Positions 24,501 to 32,129 of a stretch of 45,707 nucleotides of DNA are shown in pieces. The notes under the pieces are model-generated. The model had not been told where the DNA came from and ran no database searches. It saw nothing but the letters and a program-made list of their open reading frames with translations. How positions within the stretch are numbered: the first letter of the stretch is position 1; each line of letters opens with the position of its first letter. The DNA lies in assembly GCA_902574205.1 (NCBI GenBank), contig CACGMS010000008.1, positions 1 to 45,707 of the forward strand, read 5' to 3'. A program made the position numbers and the translations under genes. The DNA comes from an uncultured Candidatus Hydrogenedens sp. GTDB lineage: Bacteria > Myxococcota > UBA4151.

Positions 24501-27500
24501 GGTTATCCGGGTTGACCAAACGGGTCACCTGTCGATGCCAGCGAATTGGTGGCTGAATAAAAATCCCCTCAGGCGGACCAACCGTTTGACCGTCAGGCTG
24601 CACGACGCGCAAAGCCTTCTCTCGCCCATCTGCAACCAGCTGCTGAGGCATCATGACATGAAATTCTAAGGTGCGATTCGCATTCTGATCCGGACGAACG
24701 ACTCGCCAGCGTATGGGGATCGTCGCGATCGGCGCGTAGAGCTTGTCGCCGTTTTCGCCTTCTTCAACGTCGAGCACCTCGACTCGACTGCAGCGAGCGT
24801 AAGGATCCTCGAGATCGGGCTCAAAACAGATAGCGCTTTGTTGGGCGCGCAAGGTGTCAGGGCGAATGACCAGTTCATCATCGATACGCAGGACCACATG
24901 GTATCTGCGCTCGTTCTCTTCGGTCATCACCCAATGACCGCCGCGGATGTAACAACCGTTATTTTGGAAGGTGGTTCCTCTTGGGCAGTGATGCGAAGCG
25001 CTGTGCTCCACAACGAGACGGGAAAGAGTATGGATGATCGGTACCGGCAAGCCCTGAATAGGGATCACTAAGGGCTGCGCCTCCTGCCATTCACCACCGG
25101 CATAGCGCATGTGCAAAGTACAAGGCTGATTATGGTCACGACCGCCAGCAACTCGCCAAACACCCTCACCTTGGGCGTTCAAGCGTTGCAGCGGCTCTTC
25201 AATCCAGCAGTTGGTTGCGTTCAGCCACATGGATAAACCGACCTTGGGGTTTCCAAAGCGGTCGCGCGCTTGGACGCGCACTTCGGCGGTGAGGTTTCCG
25301 CCTTGATTCCAATCGGTCGGACTTTGCTGCAGCGCAGTCAGTACCGTACCTTGATCCATTTCGGGACGCCCACCAAAAGGAGCGCCAGCAACCTGTCTCA
25401 CGCGTAAAATCGTCTGTACATCAACGCCGGCGCTAAAACGCCACATGCAATCACCAAGGGCCATTCCCGCTTCCAAAGGAACGCCCTGGTCGCCGCCAAA
25501 AACAATCTCACCGGCTTCGTTGGTGACACGCCCTTCAAGCCCGATGCGACCGCATTGGTTAGGCTCGCCTTCAATAAGTGAAACGGCGATCCCCTCGTCA
25601 ACCACGCCGCCGCCCACGCGATTCTCTAGGCGCAATGCCAGCGGCTGCTCCAGTGCGCCACCGACCGGCACCTCGACCTGAGGCGCACCCAAAAGGGGAA
25701 CCAGCAAGCGATCGTCACGATAAAAGCCAAGCGCAGTCGCTGCGCCGACGCCAGCAACCACCGTCTTGGCTGTCACGCCCGACCAAGCGCCCTTCGAGGC
25801 ACGCAGCGTCAAATCATGCTCACCTTCGCTCGTGACTCGACTGATCCAAGCGGAGTAGCGACCAATGGCGTTGGTCACCCCTTCAAGGGTTGTGCATTGG
25901 TCTGCGCAGCCGGTAAGTTCGATACTTGGCGGTCGTACAATCTCAACGGCGGCGCCAGGCACCCCATTACCCGCCTCATCTTGAACCACGACATCCAAAG
26001 CACCCGCTGCTCCGCCCACCATCGTCGTCACCCGCCCAGGCGGATCGGCAAGCACGCGCACCGGGTCACCAGCGATTAACGTGATCGGCACCTGCAACTG
26101 AGTCAACTGGCCGTGTGCACGCACCACCAGCGACATTGGTCGCAGCACCGTACTCAAGCCTACCCCACACACGGCAAACCGAAAAACACCGTCAGCGTCA
26201 GTATACACAGAATGGTTATGGACGCTTCGTTCCGGCTGGGCGTCGCAACGATCGTTACTCAAAAAGAAGAGATCATTGTTGTCTTGGCTCGTCAGCACCT
26301 TTAAATTGAGCCGACTATCCGCAGCGGGCGTGCCGCGACTCCCCTCGGCGAGCACGCGAAAATACATGGGCTCAAAAGCCCGACCCCGCCCGAGGCTAAG
26401 CAACGCTTGTCCCGGTTGATCAACCATCAAGCGCAGGCGCTCAATTCGCTGAACTTCGAGGCGCACATAAAGCAAAGCTTGCTTACGTGTCTCACCAAGA
26501 GAAGCGCCGACAAGCTTGGCGCGAATAGTGCTCCGACTCGGCATCGTGATGGGGCAAGACACCTGCACCGCAATGCGTCCTTGATCATCGGACAGGGCAT
26601 TTGCAGACGAGAGCAAGCGCACGGCACCCTCGACCGATACATTCACTTCGGCACCCTCGACCGGGCGCCCACCTGCTGAGAGCACCTGAAAGTACTCAAG
26701 AGGGGTGACATCGCCAGCCTCACAGCGACTCAATGGCTCATCGCCTTCGTTCTCATGGCCCAATAGAATCAATCGGTCGGGATCACCCGCTCGAGTCCGT
26801 CCACTAAGGACAAATCCGTCCTGACTACGAGCCGCAATCGTTTGGGGGTCGATCAACTCGGCAAGCTTGATCACCAATTGCCAAGCCCCCAAAACCTCAC
26901 CGGCTTTGAGACAAAAAGTCGCTCGACCGAGCGGATCACTGAGCGCCTGATAACGTTCATCGTCGTAAGGCTCGGTACTGCAGCGCACGCCATCGTGGCG
27001 ATAAAGAAGCACGCGTCCATTAGCCAGCGCACCACCTACCGCTCCACTGCCGGCATCCTCAATGCCGGAATCAAAACTCGTGCCGCTATCCAAACGAGCC
27101 CAGTTCACATCAGCTGGGCTTGAAGCATCGCTTGCTGGGTTCGAAGCATCACGGATTACCGATGCATCCTGCGTATCACTTAGCGAAGCGTCCAAAAGCT
27201 GCGCATCTCGAGTCGATGCATCGCCTATACTCGCATCGAGATTACCCGCCTCCGCGAGCGAGGTATCGACCGAGCCCCCACCATCCACAACAGCCCCGGC
27301 GTCGGGCGCTGTCTCCACAGATCCTTGCGGCTCAAGCCAATCGGTCAACTCCACGCGTTGACCAACGAGCGGATTATCGTAGGCATCTTTGAGTTCCACC
27401 ACCAAAGGAACCGCTTGGTCTTCTTCGAGTGAAAGACCCATCCTCTGAAGCGCAGCTAACGGATCGGCATCGCCGGGTAGCCAAGTCGCGGTACCCACAC

Positions 27501-27987
27501 CAGGAACCACAAAGCGAAGACGCGCCGATGCAATATCTGCTTGCAAATCGAGGTCAATGCGGTCGGTCACTGCCAATGCGCGTTGCGCTCGAACCCTAAT
27601 CGCAACGTCTCTCACCAAACCTTCAGCATAAAAGACAATGGTGCAGACACCGCGCTCCGAATCGGATTCTGGCTCGGCGGGGGTGATGCAAGTGTCTCCG
27701 CGCGGAAAGCTGATGACCCGCTCAAAACTGTCGGATGCGATGCTGGCGACCAGAGGCTCGCTCGATAAAGGGCGGTCGCCCAACGCACGGACACGCACCT
27801 TGAGCTTATAAGCCTGACCCACCACGAGGACGGGCGGTCTGAGTTGCTCATCGCCATCGGTCGGCCAAATACCGATGATCTGGACTTGGTTGGGCGTAAA
27901 CTCGGTGGCTACCGGGGGCAATTCCGGAAGGGCGCCTGAGCTACAAGCCGACAAAAATCCAAGGACTAAACTGAGTCGCTTCATCAT
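21592..27987 (-). CDS. Giant (2131-residue) multidomain surface lipoprotein
   Basis: The start MMKRLSLVLGFLSAC is a lipoprotein signal peptide (lipobox LSAC). Order of parts: N-terminal beta domains (to about residue 215); a DAS/DAG low-complexity linker (about 220-310); a string of bacterial Ig-like modules with the Big-1/carboxypeptidase-regulatory pattern, such as VVVQDEAGNGVPGAAVEI and VQARDRFGNPKVGLSMWLN; a region with FG-GAP/WD-like propeller features (LACALGDLDDDGRKDLVIPL; WDHHGALLAEFRTP); then a DUF4215 unit (CGNGVVDDGEACDDGNNQAGDGC) and a C-terminal beta domain. It is probably a surface adhesin or prey/host contact protein. It is first in an operon with the DUF4215-RCC1 lipoprotein. 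No frameshift is needed over 6.4 kb. Confidence 0.85.
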   Translation of the reverse strand: MMKRLSLVLGFLSACSSGALPELPPVATEFTPNQVQIIGIWPTDGDEQLRPPVLVVGQAYKLKVRVRALGDRPLSSEPLVASIASDSFERVISFPRGDTCITPAEPESDSERGVCTIVFYAEGLVRDVAIRVRAQRALAVTDRIDLDLQADIASARLRFVVPGVGTATWLPGDADPLAALQRMGLSLEEDQAVPLVVELKDAYDNPLVGQRVELTDWLEPQGSVETAPDAGAVVDGGGSVDTSLAEAGNLDASIGDASTRDAQLLDASLSDTQDASVIRDASNPASDASSPADVNWARLDSGTSFDSGIEDAGSGAVGGALANGRVLLYRHDGVRCSTEPYDDERYQALSDPLGRATFCLKAGEVLGAWQLVIKLAELIDPQTIAARSQDGFVLSGRTRAGDPDRLILLGHENEGDEPLSRCEAGDVTPLEYFQVLSAGGRPVEGAEVNVSVEGAVRLLSSANALSDDQGRIAVQVSCPITMPSRSTIRAKLVGASLGETRKQALLYVRLEVQRIERLRLMVDQPGQALLSLGRGRAFEPMYFRVLAEGSRGTPAADSRLNLKVLTSQDNNDLFFLSNDRCDAQPERSVHNHSVYTDADGVFRFAVCGVGLSTVLRPMSLVVRAHGQLTQLQVPITLIAGDPVRVLADPPGRVTTMVGGAAGALDVVVQDEAGNGVPGAAVEIVRPPSIELTGCADQCTTLEGVTNAIGRYSAWISRVTSEGEHDLTLRASKGAWSGVTAKTVVAGVGAATALGFYRDDRLLVPLLGAPQVEVPVGGALEQPLALRLENRVGGGVVDEGIAVSLIEGEPNQCGRIGLEGRVTNEAGEIVFGGDQGVPLEAGMALGDCMWRFSAGVDVQTILRVRQVAGAPFGGRPEMDQGTVLTALQQSPTDWNQGGNLTAEVRVQARDRFGNPKVGLSMWLNATNCWIEEPLQRLNAQGEGVWRVAGGRDHNQPCTLHMRYAGGEWQEAQPLVIPIQGLPVPIIHTLSRLVVEHSASHHCPRGTTFQNNGCYIRGGHWVMTEENERRYHVVLRIDDELVIRPDTLRAQQSAICFEPDLEDPYARCSRVEVLDVEEGENGDKLYAPIATIPIRWRVVRPDQNANRTLEFHVMMPQQLVADGREKALRVVQPDGQTVGPPEGIFIQPPIRWHRQVTRLVNPDNPQEQARIWGGHRLQLDDDEAQEAVFCGNDDQGGLLAVIDRQHRSDPYPQTLQGIRLWSLDSNAKMPQASRADLACALGDLDDDGRKDLVIPLPTSAHNRVPRMMLLRGLAQAPFFDVENAVVILLTSAPAYPAYPPSQVVVSQQPNRIWVCFGALKLSTYYQGGCENDGAKSVYIQSNPFTENPNQALGAQTAHPKYPVLPIFQVADQVYFEGLGTVTSQGTLVGQSKPWPEQPLSQSGAILRANHFDETTRIITTVSEAGVVRRWDHHGALLAEFRTPQESGNAVFTSDGRMAATVVENVIYVWRTADGSVLFTVRGDLPRWTPTNAEYPDPVLLAGDRVSIHGSCHHHSRSAQLDLRTYSASGELMHEFVGAVPRTNHSCATDNHWSIQGTAGAELVYAHRSKYNVQRLNGRTGERLADFTLADLSPNLAQTNNRSIQWLYFNADRSRAFVRVYHDVHNAPYHTLHVAMPSGQRLWEVCRGNDRANPGCNSRWNTHGLTYSPDHRIFTASDATTGSPSNGWWRGTPHDPWNDVRFSGYSNTAGYMFLTEAHHSFADSRRNLHVYPIDQTPGGLYWTSYASPQQITARARHPQSSNFYFGTHVVPQEQDHGDVMILPRRRYRHGRTNQFYDNRYYGAQWGYTDAYAHHDISTFVLGDGEIIVARPTTWRPECGNGRLDPGELIDTGQPWRGRWDCGASLVASCGNGVVDDGEACDDGNNQAGDGCVGCLRTFAGLRQDEPLASCAALSDEAASGSYWVGQPGDARFTYCKRASGVWYELVARFANADGAQWRGANWTAREHSFGDCSLLETGATARDCRSRGWDRIRGDELLIAEHLNLNDQVYEGLRVFRLTQPGTMAQLAQAPANADLLASTQLLAGGDNTLAFATVDDPPHLLVNYDLGDDGCRLATSTKSGQCTSGLACRTNNRDEYCFGDVNTDQRDTRNYNWFSRYGMTEQTIHLFIRPLED
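27050..27320 (-). repeat. DAS/DAG low-complexity linker within the giant lipoprotein
   Basis: About 90 codons encode repeating Asp-Ala-Ser, Asp-Ala-Gly and Asp-Ser-Gly units such as SIGDASTRDAQLLDASLSD. The forward strand shows recurring GAAGCATC and GATGCATC words. It most likely acts as a flexible acidic spacer. Related linkers occur in the lipoproteins at 8378, 18510 and 29060. Confidence 0.8.
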
Positions 27988-28020
27988 ACTCTCTCAAACG
28001 CAGGGACAAACTAGCCTATG

Positions 28021-28120
28021 CCTTGGCGCATATCTAGGTACAACGACACCTGAAACGCGATCAATCTACGCCTGAGAGGCAGGTGTTTTTATCGGCGTGC
28101 CCCTGTACCCATCGCCAAGG
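28021..28120. ncRNA. Candidate structured element: three nested inverted repeats
   Basis: Three perfect complementary pairs are nested in order: CCTTGGCG (28021-28028) with CGCCAAGG (28113-28120); GGTACA (28037-28042) with TGTACC (28104-28109); ACACCTG (28046-28052) with CAGGTGT (28080-28086). This gives helices of 8, 6 and 7 pairs with asymmetric internal loops (8/3 and 3/17) and a 27-base apical loop, as expected for a folded RNA. It lies 33 bases upstream of the giant lipoprotein gene (reverse) and 46 bases upstream of the VOC gene (forward), so the transcribed strand is unknown. It matches no riboswitch class that I recognise. Chance cannot be excluded. Confidence 0.35.
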
Positions 28121-28166
28121 GCGTCTCATTTTACTTAGATAGCTACCCGGAAGGCAGGAGTGCATT

Positions 28167-28541
28167 ATGCAACGTTGGCACCAACAAATCACGTTTATCA
28201 ACGTCCTCGACCTTGAGCGCAGTCATAGCTTCTACCATACACTGCTTGGTCTCGACCTCGTCCTCGACCAAGGCGATTGCCGCATTTATCGAGTCACTGG
28301 TGATGCCTATGTTGGTGTGTGCAAACGCCCACAGAACATTCACGCGCCAGGAAGCTTTTTGTTCACCCTGATCACCCCCCAAGTGGAAGAAGAGGTCGAA
28401 CGTCTGGACGCGGTCGGGGTCACCATCGAAGTACCCACACACTATAATTCCACCTATCAAATCACTCAGGCATTCATCCTCGATCCAGACGGTTACCGTA
28501 TTGAAATTCAAAGATTTAATGATCCGAACTGGAATCAGTAA
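28167..28541 (+). CDS. VOC-superfamily (glyoxalase/bleomycin-resistance-like) protein
   Basis: The 124-residue product has the paired beta-alpha-beta-beta-beta layout of the vicinal oxygen chelate fold: HQQITFINVLDLERSHSFYH, TLLGLDLVLDQGDCRIYRV, then a second half ending QAFILDPDGYRIEIQRF. The metal-ligand candidates are the N-terminal His and the Glu of the C-terminal YRIEIQ motif. Substrate unknown. The 5' neighbour on the opposite strand is the giant lipoprotein; the gene stands alone with a GGCAGGAG ribosome-binding site. Confidence 0.88.
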   Translation: MQRWHQQITFINVLDLERSHSFYHTLLGLDLVLDQGDCRIYRVTGDAYVGVCKRPQNIHAPGSFLFTLITPQVEEEVERLDAVGVTIEVPTHYNSTYQITQAFILDPDGYRIEIQRFNDPNWNQ

Positions 28542-28593
28542 CGCCGAGACCCACTTCTCCAAAACTAGGCCGAATCGGTCAAATGTCGTATGA

Positions 28594-28654
28594 ATCTACT
28601 ATTTGGTAGATAACGACACGTTCCTGGTCTATTCGCCGACCCACTAACTAGTGG
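28594..28654 (+). promoter_or_regulatory. Two small hairpins ahead of the Cys-rich exported protein gene
   Basis: ATCTAC-TATTTG-GTAGAT (28594-28611) and CCACTA-AC-TAGTGG (28641-28654) are perfect 6-base inverted repeats in the 123-base gap after the VOC gene. The second ends 10 bases before the ATG at 28665 and would overlap the region where ribosomes bind. They could be an operator and a leader hairpin, or the first could be a weak terminator of the VOC gene; no T-run follows either. Confidence 0.3.
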
Positions 28655-28664
28655 TTTCAGGGTC

Positions 28665-28979
28665 ATGCTCCGTTCTTCAATCATCGTTTTGTGTGCATTC
28701 TTCGCAGTAACTTCATCGAATGCCTCTGCAAAAGATATGCAGTCCATGCCGCCGTCATCTGGCGTGCTTGCGCTGACCAAAGCCTGCAACACCAATGCCG
28801 ATTGCGCATCGACAGCAACCTGCGACACCATCACGAATCGATGCCGGCTCATGGATGCTGGCGAATGCCGCTCCGAAGACCCACAGACCTGTGCATGTGA
28901 GACGACCATCGACTGCCCACGATTCTTTGAGTGCCGCCGCGACAGCTGGCGCCCCATCGCGAGTTGTACGCCGTACTAA
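28665..28979 (+). CDS. Small cysteine-rich exported protein
   Basis: The 104-residue product has a signal peptide (MLRSSIIVLCAFFAVTSSNASA) and a mature part of about 80 residues with ten cysteines, such as ACNTNADCASTATCD and CACETTIDCPRFFECRRD. The spacing suggests disulfide-knotted modules of the kind seen in short Myxococcota surface proteins (CxxNxDC repeats). Function not recognised. The ribosome-binding site is weak (CAGGGT). Confidence 0.6.
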   Translation: MLRSSIIVLCAFFAVTSSNASAKDMQSMPPSSGVLALTKACNTNADCASTATCDTITNRCRLMDAGECRSEDPQTCACETTIDCPRFFECRRDSWRPIASCTPY

Positions 28980-29059
28980 GACGCCGCTGACTGTGCACGC
29001 CGCATTGCGAATTGGCTAGGCACAAGCTACCTTTGCTCCCTAGTCGTTGCGAGGTGGTT

Positions 29060-29800
29060 ATGAATCGCTCACTCCTTTGGTGTTCATTTCTCGTCTTCGC
29101 TTCATGCGGCTCAGACCCAAGCGCCTCAACATCAGACGCTGGAAACACGCCGTCCTTTGATAGTGGAAGCCTGATTGATGCAGGCGCTCAGACCGCTGCA
29201 GATACTGGAGCAACACCAGCCGATACGGGCAGTTCTTCGGCAGATGCTGGTAACCTCACGTTAGACAGCGGCGCAGCGAGTCCTGATGCCAGCCTAGCAT
29301 CCGATGATGCAGGGCCTAATGACCCCGCAAGCTGCGGTGGGATCGCTGGTCTTCAATGCCCTCAAGGATTAGTCTGCGATCGCAGTCAAAACCGCCAGTG
29401 CGTAGCCGATATGATGGGTGTTTGTGTCACGCCACGAGATGGACCTTGTCCTTTCGTTTATCAGCCCGTTTGCGGTTGCGACGGAAACACTTATGGTAAC
29501 GATTGTTTGCGGCGTTCTGCCTACATCGCTTTTCATCATGACGGTGAATGTGGCGCGCAAGTAGGAACCTGCGGCGGTGCCAATGAAACACGATGTCGTC
29601 CAGGACAGCGCTGCGATCTGAGCGCACACATGCAATGCGGCGATGAATTAGAAGGCATCTGTATTCCTGATGTGGACATCCGCTGTACTCGCGAGCTTCG
29701 ACCAGTTTGCGGATGTGATGGGGAAACCTACGATAACGACTGCTTGCGCCGTGCGGCCGGTGCCGCCTTTGATCATGACGGCCCCTGCGAGGACCGATGA
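29060..29800 (+). CDS. Lipoprotein with two Kazal-type protease-inhibitor modules
   Basis: I start at ATG 29060 (GAGGTGG upstream), giving 246 residues; the longer frame from 29012 lacks a ribosome-binding site. MNRSLLWCSFLVFASC is a lipoprotein signal peptide, followed by a DAG/DTG/DAS linker to about residue 88. Then come two repeats of about 73 residues, each ending in a Kazal-like core: residues 130-164 (CPFVYQPVCGCDGNTYGNDC...) and 209-243 (CTRELRPVCGCDGETYDNDC...). The PVCGCDGxTYxNDC pattern is characteristic. Such surface inhibitors may protect the cell from serine proteases of prey, hosts or competitors, or from its own. The fold call is strong; the target is unknown. Confidence 0.88.
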   Translation: MNRSLLWCSFLVFASCGSDPSASTSDAGNTPSFDSGSLIDAGAQTAADTGATPADTGSSSADAGNLTLDSGAASPDASLASDDAGPNDPASCGGIAGLQCPQGLVCDRSQNRQCVADMMGVCVTPRDGPCPFVYQPVCGCDGNTYGNDCLRRSAYIAFHHDGECGAQVGTCGGANETRCRPGQRCDLSAHMQCGDELEGICIPDVDIRCTRELRPVCGCDGETYDNDCLRRAAGAAFDHDGPCEDR

Positions 29801-29909
29801 GATGATGTTCCAATGAGCGCGCCTTTGAGGTTGCGGCTCGCAAATCGAAGACTATGAGTAGTCATCTACCTAGAACGAGAAAGCGAGCTGCTGACGTTGA
29901 GGTGGCCTC

Positions 29910-30377
29910 ATGACGACGATCGTGCGTCATCGCTACCTCTTTGTCGGCTCGGGATTTTTCGTCTCTGGAGTTGCCTGTGTTGATCTTTGGCTCGAGTTAT
30001 TCTGTGCTCGATTTCCTCTCCTTTTCTACCTGATCGCTGCGATCATCGGGCTTGGGGCCGGTCACAAACTCAAGACCTGGCTGATCGACCACGGTGCCCT
30101 CAAAAAAGTGCTCAAAGTCGTATCGCTGACTTGTTGCTTTGTGGGCTGTCTTAGCATTGCACAACTGACGCTCATGCAACCCAATTGGGGTACCAAGTGT
30201 TCATTTCGATATTGCGGTCGGGGTCTCAGCGGTTTGACACTATTAGCATCACCGTATCCGGTCGGAAAACTGAGTTGCAGTGCACTTTGGCTGTGCGCCA
30301 ACGAGTACCGACTCAGTTCGAGTCAAAAGAAAGAACTTGACCGCCTAATTGAGGTTCAAGGCTGTCCAGTACCCTAA
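29910..30377 (+). CDS. Small membrane protein of unknown function
   Basis: The 155-residue product has three hydrophobic segments (YLFVGSGFFVSGVACVDLWL, FPLLFYLIAAIIGLGAG, VVSLTCCFVGCLSIAQL), followed by a polar part with several cysteines (KCSFRYCGRGL, LSCSALWLC, GCPVP) that probably lies outside the cytoplasm and may form disulfides. No family was recognised. A GAGGTGG site precedes the ATG by 6 bases. It follows the Kazal lipoprotein by 109 bases and converges on the GH3 gene. Confidence 0.65.
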   Translation: MTTIVRHRYLFVGSGFFVSGVACVDLWLELFCARFPLLFYLIAAIIGLGAGHKLKTWLIDHGALKKVLKVVSLTCCFVGCLSIAQLTLMQPNWGTKCSFRYCGRGLSGLTLLASPYPVGKLSCSALWLCANEYRLSSSQKKELDRLIEVQGCPVP

Positions 30378-30464
30378 ATAATCAAGCAGACCGTCTCGAT
30401 CTGGTCGTCGATAAACTGCGGGTGATCAAGTGTTGTCGCTGACTCCTTTGAACCGCTCTCGAAG

Positions 30465-32129
30465 CTAGATACGCCGCAGAATTTCATCATCGGTGTCGTC
30501 GAACTGGTGGACACAGATGTACGGCCACTTGAACTGAATATCACGCTTGCCCGCCGCTACCGCTTTTTGGCGTAAGCGGTCAGCCCAACCTGCTTTCATT
30601 TGCACCACACGCGGAGGACCTAAACGATTCGATCGACGTTTGGTCGGATACTCGGGATTTTCATCCATCAATGCCGCATCAAAGGCTTGCGCAAATCGAT
30701 TCAGATCAGCGAGAGAAACCTGTTCATCAGCGGGTTCGACCAGCAGATGATAGCAGGACAATTCGGAGTCAGGAAGAACTTGAAATTGATACCAAATTAA
30801 TCCCGCTTTAGCCTGAGCCCTTCTCGCTGCAGCAAGCAATTGGTTAACATGCAGCTTTTCGCCAACAATACTCACCATATCTCGCCCTTTGCGTAAAAAT
30901 CTGATGACCGGAGCACGACGATACATGCCGGTGACTTCGATCACATCATTGATGTCGTAGCGATACAGTCCGGCTCGAGTCGTGATAAATAAGTAATACT
31001 CGCAGCCGACATCGAGTTCATGTGCACGAAGCACAGGTGCTTGTAGGTGCTCAATATCTTCCACGCGAATAAACTCATAAAAGTGGCTATCGAGCGCTAA
31101 AACGCCCGAGGCATCATCATCTTCGAGCGGCACCGTGAACGTGCCCTCGGTGGCACGAAAGCCTAAATCCCGAAGTCCCGTTTCGCCGTAAAGAGCAGCT
31201 AACTTTTGCGCATGAACGCCAGCTGAACCCCCAAGCCAGCAACCAATTAAAGACAGGTTCGGCCAGCAGACCTTTGGAATCAAAGCACCGTGCTTCTCAA
31301 GTCTATCTTGTAGCCATCGAGCGCGTTGAGGTAAGGGTTTGAGCCGCAAACTTAATTCCGACAACACCTGATGATCATTTCCGGAATAATCCTTGAGATT
31401 CACGCCTAACGTGCCGCTCGCTATCCCTTCAATCAACTCGCTTGCCCGCTCTCGCAAAACCTGCGCGAGCTGAATTAACGTACTCGGATTCGGCGTATAC
31501 ACGGATGAGAGCTTACCTTGAAGGGCAAAGCGAATAATCATGTAATAGCGCAGTTCATAAGAGGTAATCGCTGCCACCTCATAAGGCACAGCATAAATCT
31601 TTCGAACGACCCATGGTGCCCTACGTTTAGTCACCCCTGATATTGAGCCCACCGGCATACCGGTTTGCGTCAACTCCTCCACTGCAGGACTAGTGATGGT
31701 CAGAATCTGATGACTGAACATGCGCGGGTGCGACCAACTGGCACGAGCGATCCACAAGCGCAGCAAACTTGCCATCTTCTCCTGCCAAGTTTTCGTGATC
31801 GGAATCCATTTGGCTTGATTGGTCGTCCCTGAAGTAGAGCCCAGCATAAATGGCTCTTCCTGAGTCAGAGCATTCAACTCTCCACCGGCAATTCGGTCCA
31901 CATATGGCCGATGACCTTCATAGTCTTGAATCAACACTTTAGCCGCATAATCATCATAGGTCTCAATGGACTCAAAATCATGATCACGACCAAAAGCGGT
32001 GCGCTGATTCTCCCTAATTATTTCGCCAAGTAATCGGTCTTGAGCCCTCTGCGGATGACGCGCTGCTCGCTCAAACGAAAGCCCAGCAAACCAGCCACGA
32101 AGACGCGCAATCCACAACGCGATATTCAT
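30465..32129 (-). CDS. GH3-family acyl-acid amido synthetase
   Basis: The product has 554 residues and belongs to the GH3 branch of adenylate-forming enzymes, which activate a carboxylic acid as acyl-AMP and join it to an amine, usually an amino acid. ATP-binding motifs are visible: STSGTTNQAKWIPIT (motif 1), FRATEGTFTVPL (motif 2) and GLYRYDINDVIEVTG (motif 3). FLRKGRDMVSIVGEKLHVNQLL closes the hinge to the C-terminal domain. Plant GH3 proteins conjugate hormones; bacterial members are mostly uncharacterised. Its ATG overlaps the end of the enolase-superfamily gene by 4 bases, and it is last in a six-gene reverse operon, so it may do the final amide-forming step there. Confidence 0.9.
   Translation of the reverse strand: MNIALWIARLRGWFAGLSFERAARHPQRAQDRLLGEIIRENQRTAFGRDHDFESIETYDDYAAKVLIQDYEGHRPYVDRIAGGELNALTQEEPFMLGSTSGTTNQAKWIPITKTWQEKMASLLRLWIARASWSHPRMFSHQILTITSPAVEELTQTGMPVGSISGVTKRRAPWVVRKIYAVPYEVAAITSYELRYYMIIRFALQGKLSSVYTPNPSTLIQLAQVLRERASELIEGIASGTLGVNLKDYSGNDHQVLSELSLRLKPLPQRARWLQDRLEKHGALIPKVCWPNLSLIGCWLGGSAGVHAQKLAALYGETGLRDLGFRATEGTFTVPLEDDDASGVLALDSHFYEFIRVEDIEHLQAPVLRAHELDVGCEYYLFITTRAGLYRYDINDVIEVTGMYRRAPVIRFLRKGRDMVSIVGEKLHVNQLLAAARRAQAKAGLIWYQFQVLPDSELSCYHLLVEPADEQVSLADLNRFAQAFDAALMDENPEYPTKRRSNRLGPPRVVQMKAGWADRLRQKAVAAGKRDIQFKWPYICVHQFDDTDDEILRRI

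Noticed and set aside
28071-28090. TPP riboswitch, because of a CTGAGA word
   Set aside because: The other conserved TPP elements and helices are absent; the word alone is too short.
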